Source of the DNA: Dehalococcoidales bacterium
GTDB lineage: Bacteria; Chloroflexota; Dehalococcoidia; Dehalococcoidales; UBA5760
DNA: 5,863 nt
NCBI GenBank assembly: GCA_028710655.1
Contig: JAQTTS010000141.1
Location: 1 to 5,863 of the forward strand
Reading direction: 5' to 3'
How positions within the stretch are numbered: position 1 is the first letter of the stretch; the number at the start of each line of letters is the position of its first letter. Shown here in pieces: positions 5,612 to 5,863 of the stretch. Made by a program: the position numbers and the translations under genes. Below the pieces are notes generated by a model. The model did not search any database, was not told the origin of the DNA, and saw nothing but the letters and a program-made list of their open reading frames with translations.

Positions 5612-5787
5612 AGTCAATACCACACAGGCATGCAGAAGTCAATGCTTGACTACCAGAACGGCATCATGTAAACAAGTTAACAATGTCAATATGAGTGTGA
5701 ATGAATCTGTGACAATAGCAATTACCTCACCAAACATGAGAGTTTTACGTGTAAATGACAAGTGTGAGCCTGATTAACCTATTGACA
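5612..5787. repeat. Cluster of seven TGAC(A/T) boxes, candidate operator array
   Basis: TGACA, TGACT or their complements occur at 5612 (AGTCA), 5637 (AGTCA), 5647 (TGACT), 5684 (TGTCA), 5710, 5756 and 5783 (TGACA). Two of them form the exact palindrome AGTCAATGCTTGACT (5637-5651). Three share the longer core GTCAAT (5613, 5638, 5685), and ATTGAC at 5781 is its complement. Under uniform base use fewer than one would be expected in this length, although I picked the motif after seeing it. The last copy coincides with a -35 box. AGTGTGA is also repeated (5694-5700, 5761-5767). A regulator binding site array is the likeliest reading. Confidence 0.45.
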
Positions 5788-5811
5788 GGTATAATGATAA
5801 GATGATAGGAT
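5782..5811 (+). promoter_or_regulatory. Candidate sigma-70-type promoter for rightward gene
   Basis: A perfect -35 hexamer TTGACA (5782-5787) is followed 18 bases later by TAGGAT (5806-5811), a 4-of-6 match to the -10 consensus, about 35 bases before the ATG at 5846. A perfect TATAAT (5790-5795) lies only two bases after the TTGACA, so it cannot pair with it. As a -10 it would need an upstream -35, and the sequence there is poor. Which -10 is used cannot be settled. Confidence 0.5.
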
Positions 5812-5845
5812 AGGGGAAATAGAGCATAGAGCAAGGGAGAGAGAA

Positions 5846-5863
5846 ATGAGAACAGTTGTAACG
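5846..5863 (+). CDS. Start of a rightward gene, truncated by window end
   Basis: ATG at 5846 opens a frame of six codons (MRTVVT) to the right edge. AAGGGAG (5833-5839) six bases upstream is a strong SD, and a candidate promoter lies further up, which is why I accept such a short piece. It diverges from the phage packaging cluster. Six residues cannot identify it. A short Met-basic-hydrophobic opening like this is compatible with a serine recombinase, among many other proteins. If it were an integrase, the structured region upstream would be a natural place for the attachment site. Confidence 0.5.

Larger units (their letters stand above)
5079..5845. other. Structured 767-bp intergenic region between divergent transcription units
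   Basis: No open frame here has a convincing start, SD and protein-like composition. The stretch separates the leftward phage cluster from a rightward gene starting at 5846. It contains at least six short perfect or near-perfect inverted repeats, a run of GC-rich direct repeats, a G-rich block on the minus strand, one leftward terminator, and a cluster of TGAC(A/T) boxes. These are listed separately. The left part (5135-5590) is richer in G and C and in hairpins. The right part (5591-5830) is AT-richer and looks like a promoter/operator region. Candidates for the whole are a phage regulatory switch, an attachment site beside an integrase gene, or a structured RNA locus. I cannot choose between these. 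Confidence 0.7.

Noticed and set aside
5639..5737. Minus-strand 32-codon hydrophobic frame
   Set aside because: Could encode a membrane peptide and lies before a leftward terminator, but it has no SD or convincing promoter. Kept only as part of the orphan-terminator finding.

Overview
The window looks like part of a tailed-phage or prophage genome (Caudoviricetes-type) from an unidentified bacterium. The evidence is a compact leftward (minus-strand) packaging and head cluster: a probable small terminase, a confident large terminase, a portal protein, and an unrecognised protein that runs off the left edge. Genes use the standard code, with TAA, TGA and TAG all serving as stops. Shine-Dalgarno (SD) sites are AGGAG-like, and neighbouring genes are tightly packed with two ATGA overlaps. 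By eye the coding part is of moderate GC and the right-hand intergenic stretch is more AT-rich. The host cannot be named from this sequence.

Reading in the direction of transcription (right to left): a 135-aa protein of unknown function (4671-5078); the probable small terminase with a GTG start (4213-4656); a 47-aa acidic protein (4073-4216); an 11-codon Lys/Gly-rich mini-ORF (4027-4062) whose TAG stop directly abuts the ATG of the large terminase (2518-4026); the portal (666-2516); and an incomplete 223-residue protein (1-669) starting in an ATGA overlap with the portal stop. The spacing suggests one polycistronic, translationally coupled unit. The small terminase would recognise phage DNA, the large terminase would cut it and pump it, and the portal would be the ring through which it enters the prohead.

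From 5079 to 5845 there is no convincing gene. The stretch is rich in structure: an AT-rich near-palindrome just upstream of the leftward genes, several perfect inverted repeats, three runs of five G on the minus strand, GC-rich direct repeats, and a good leftward Rho-independent terminator at 5551-5589 with no obvious gene upstream of it. Between 5612 and 5787 the pentamers TGAC(A/T) or their complements occur seven times, including one 15-bp palindrome. They end at a consensus -35 box ahead of a rightward gene that starts at 5846 with a good SD and leaves the window after six codons. This looks like a divergent regulatory or module-boundary region (operators, attachment site or small RNA are all possible); which of these it is cannot be settled from the sequence alone.
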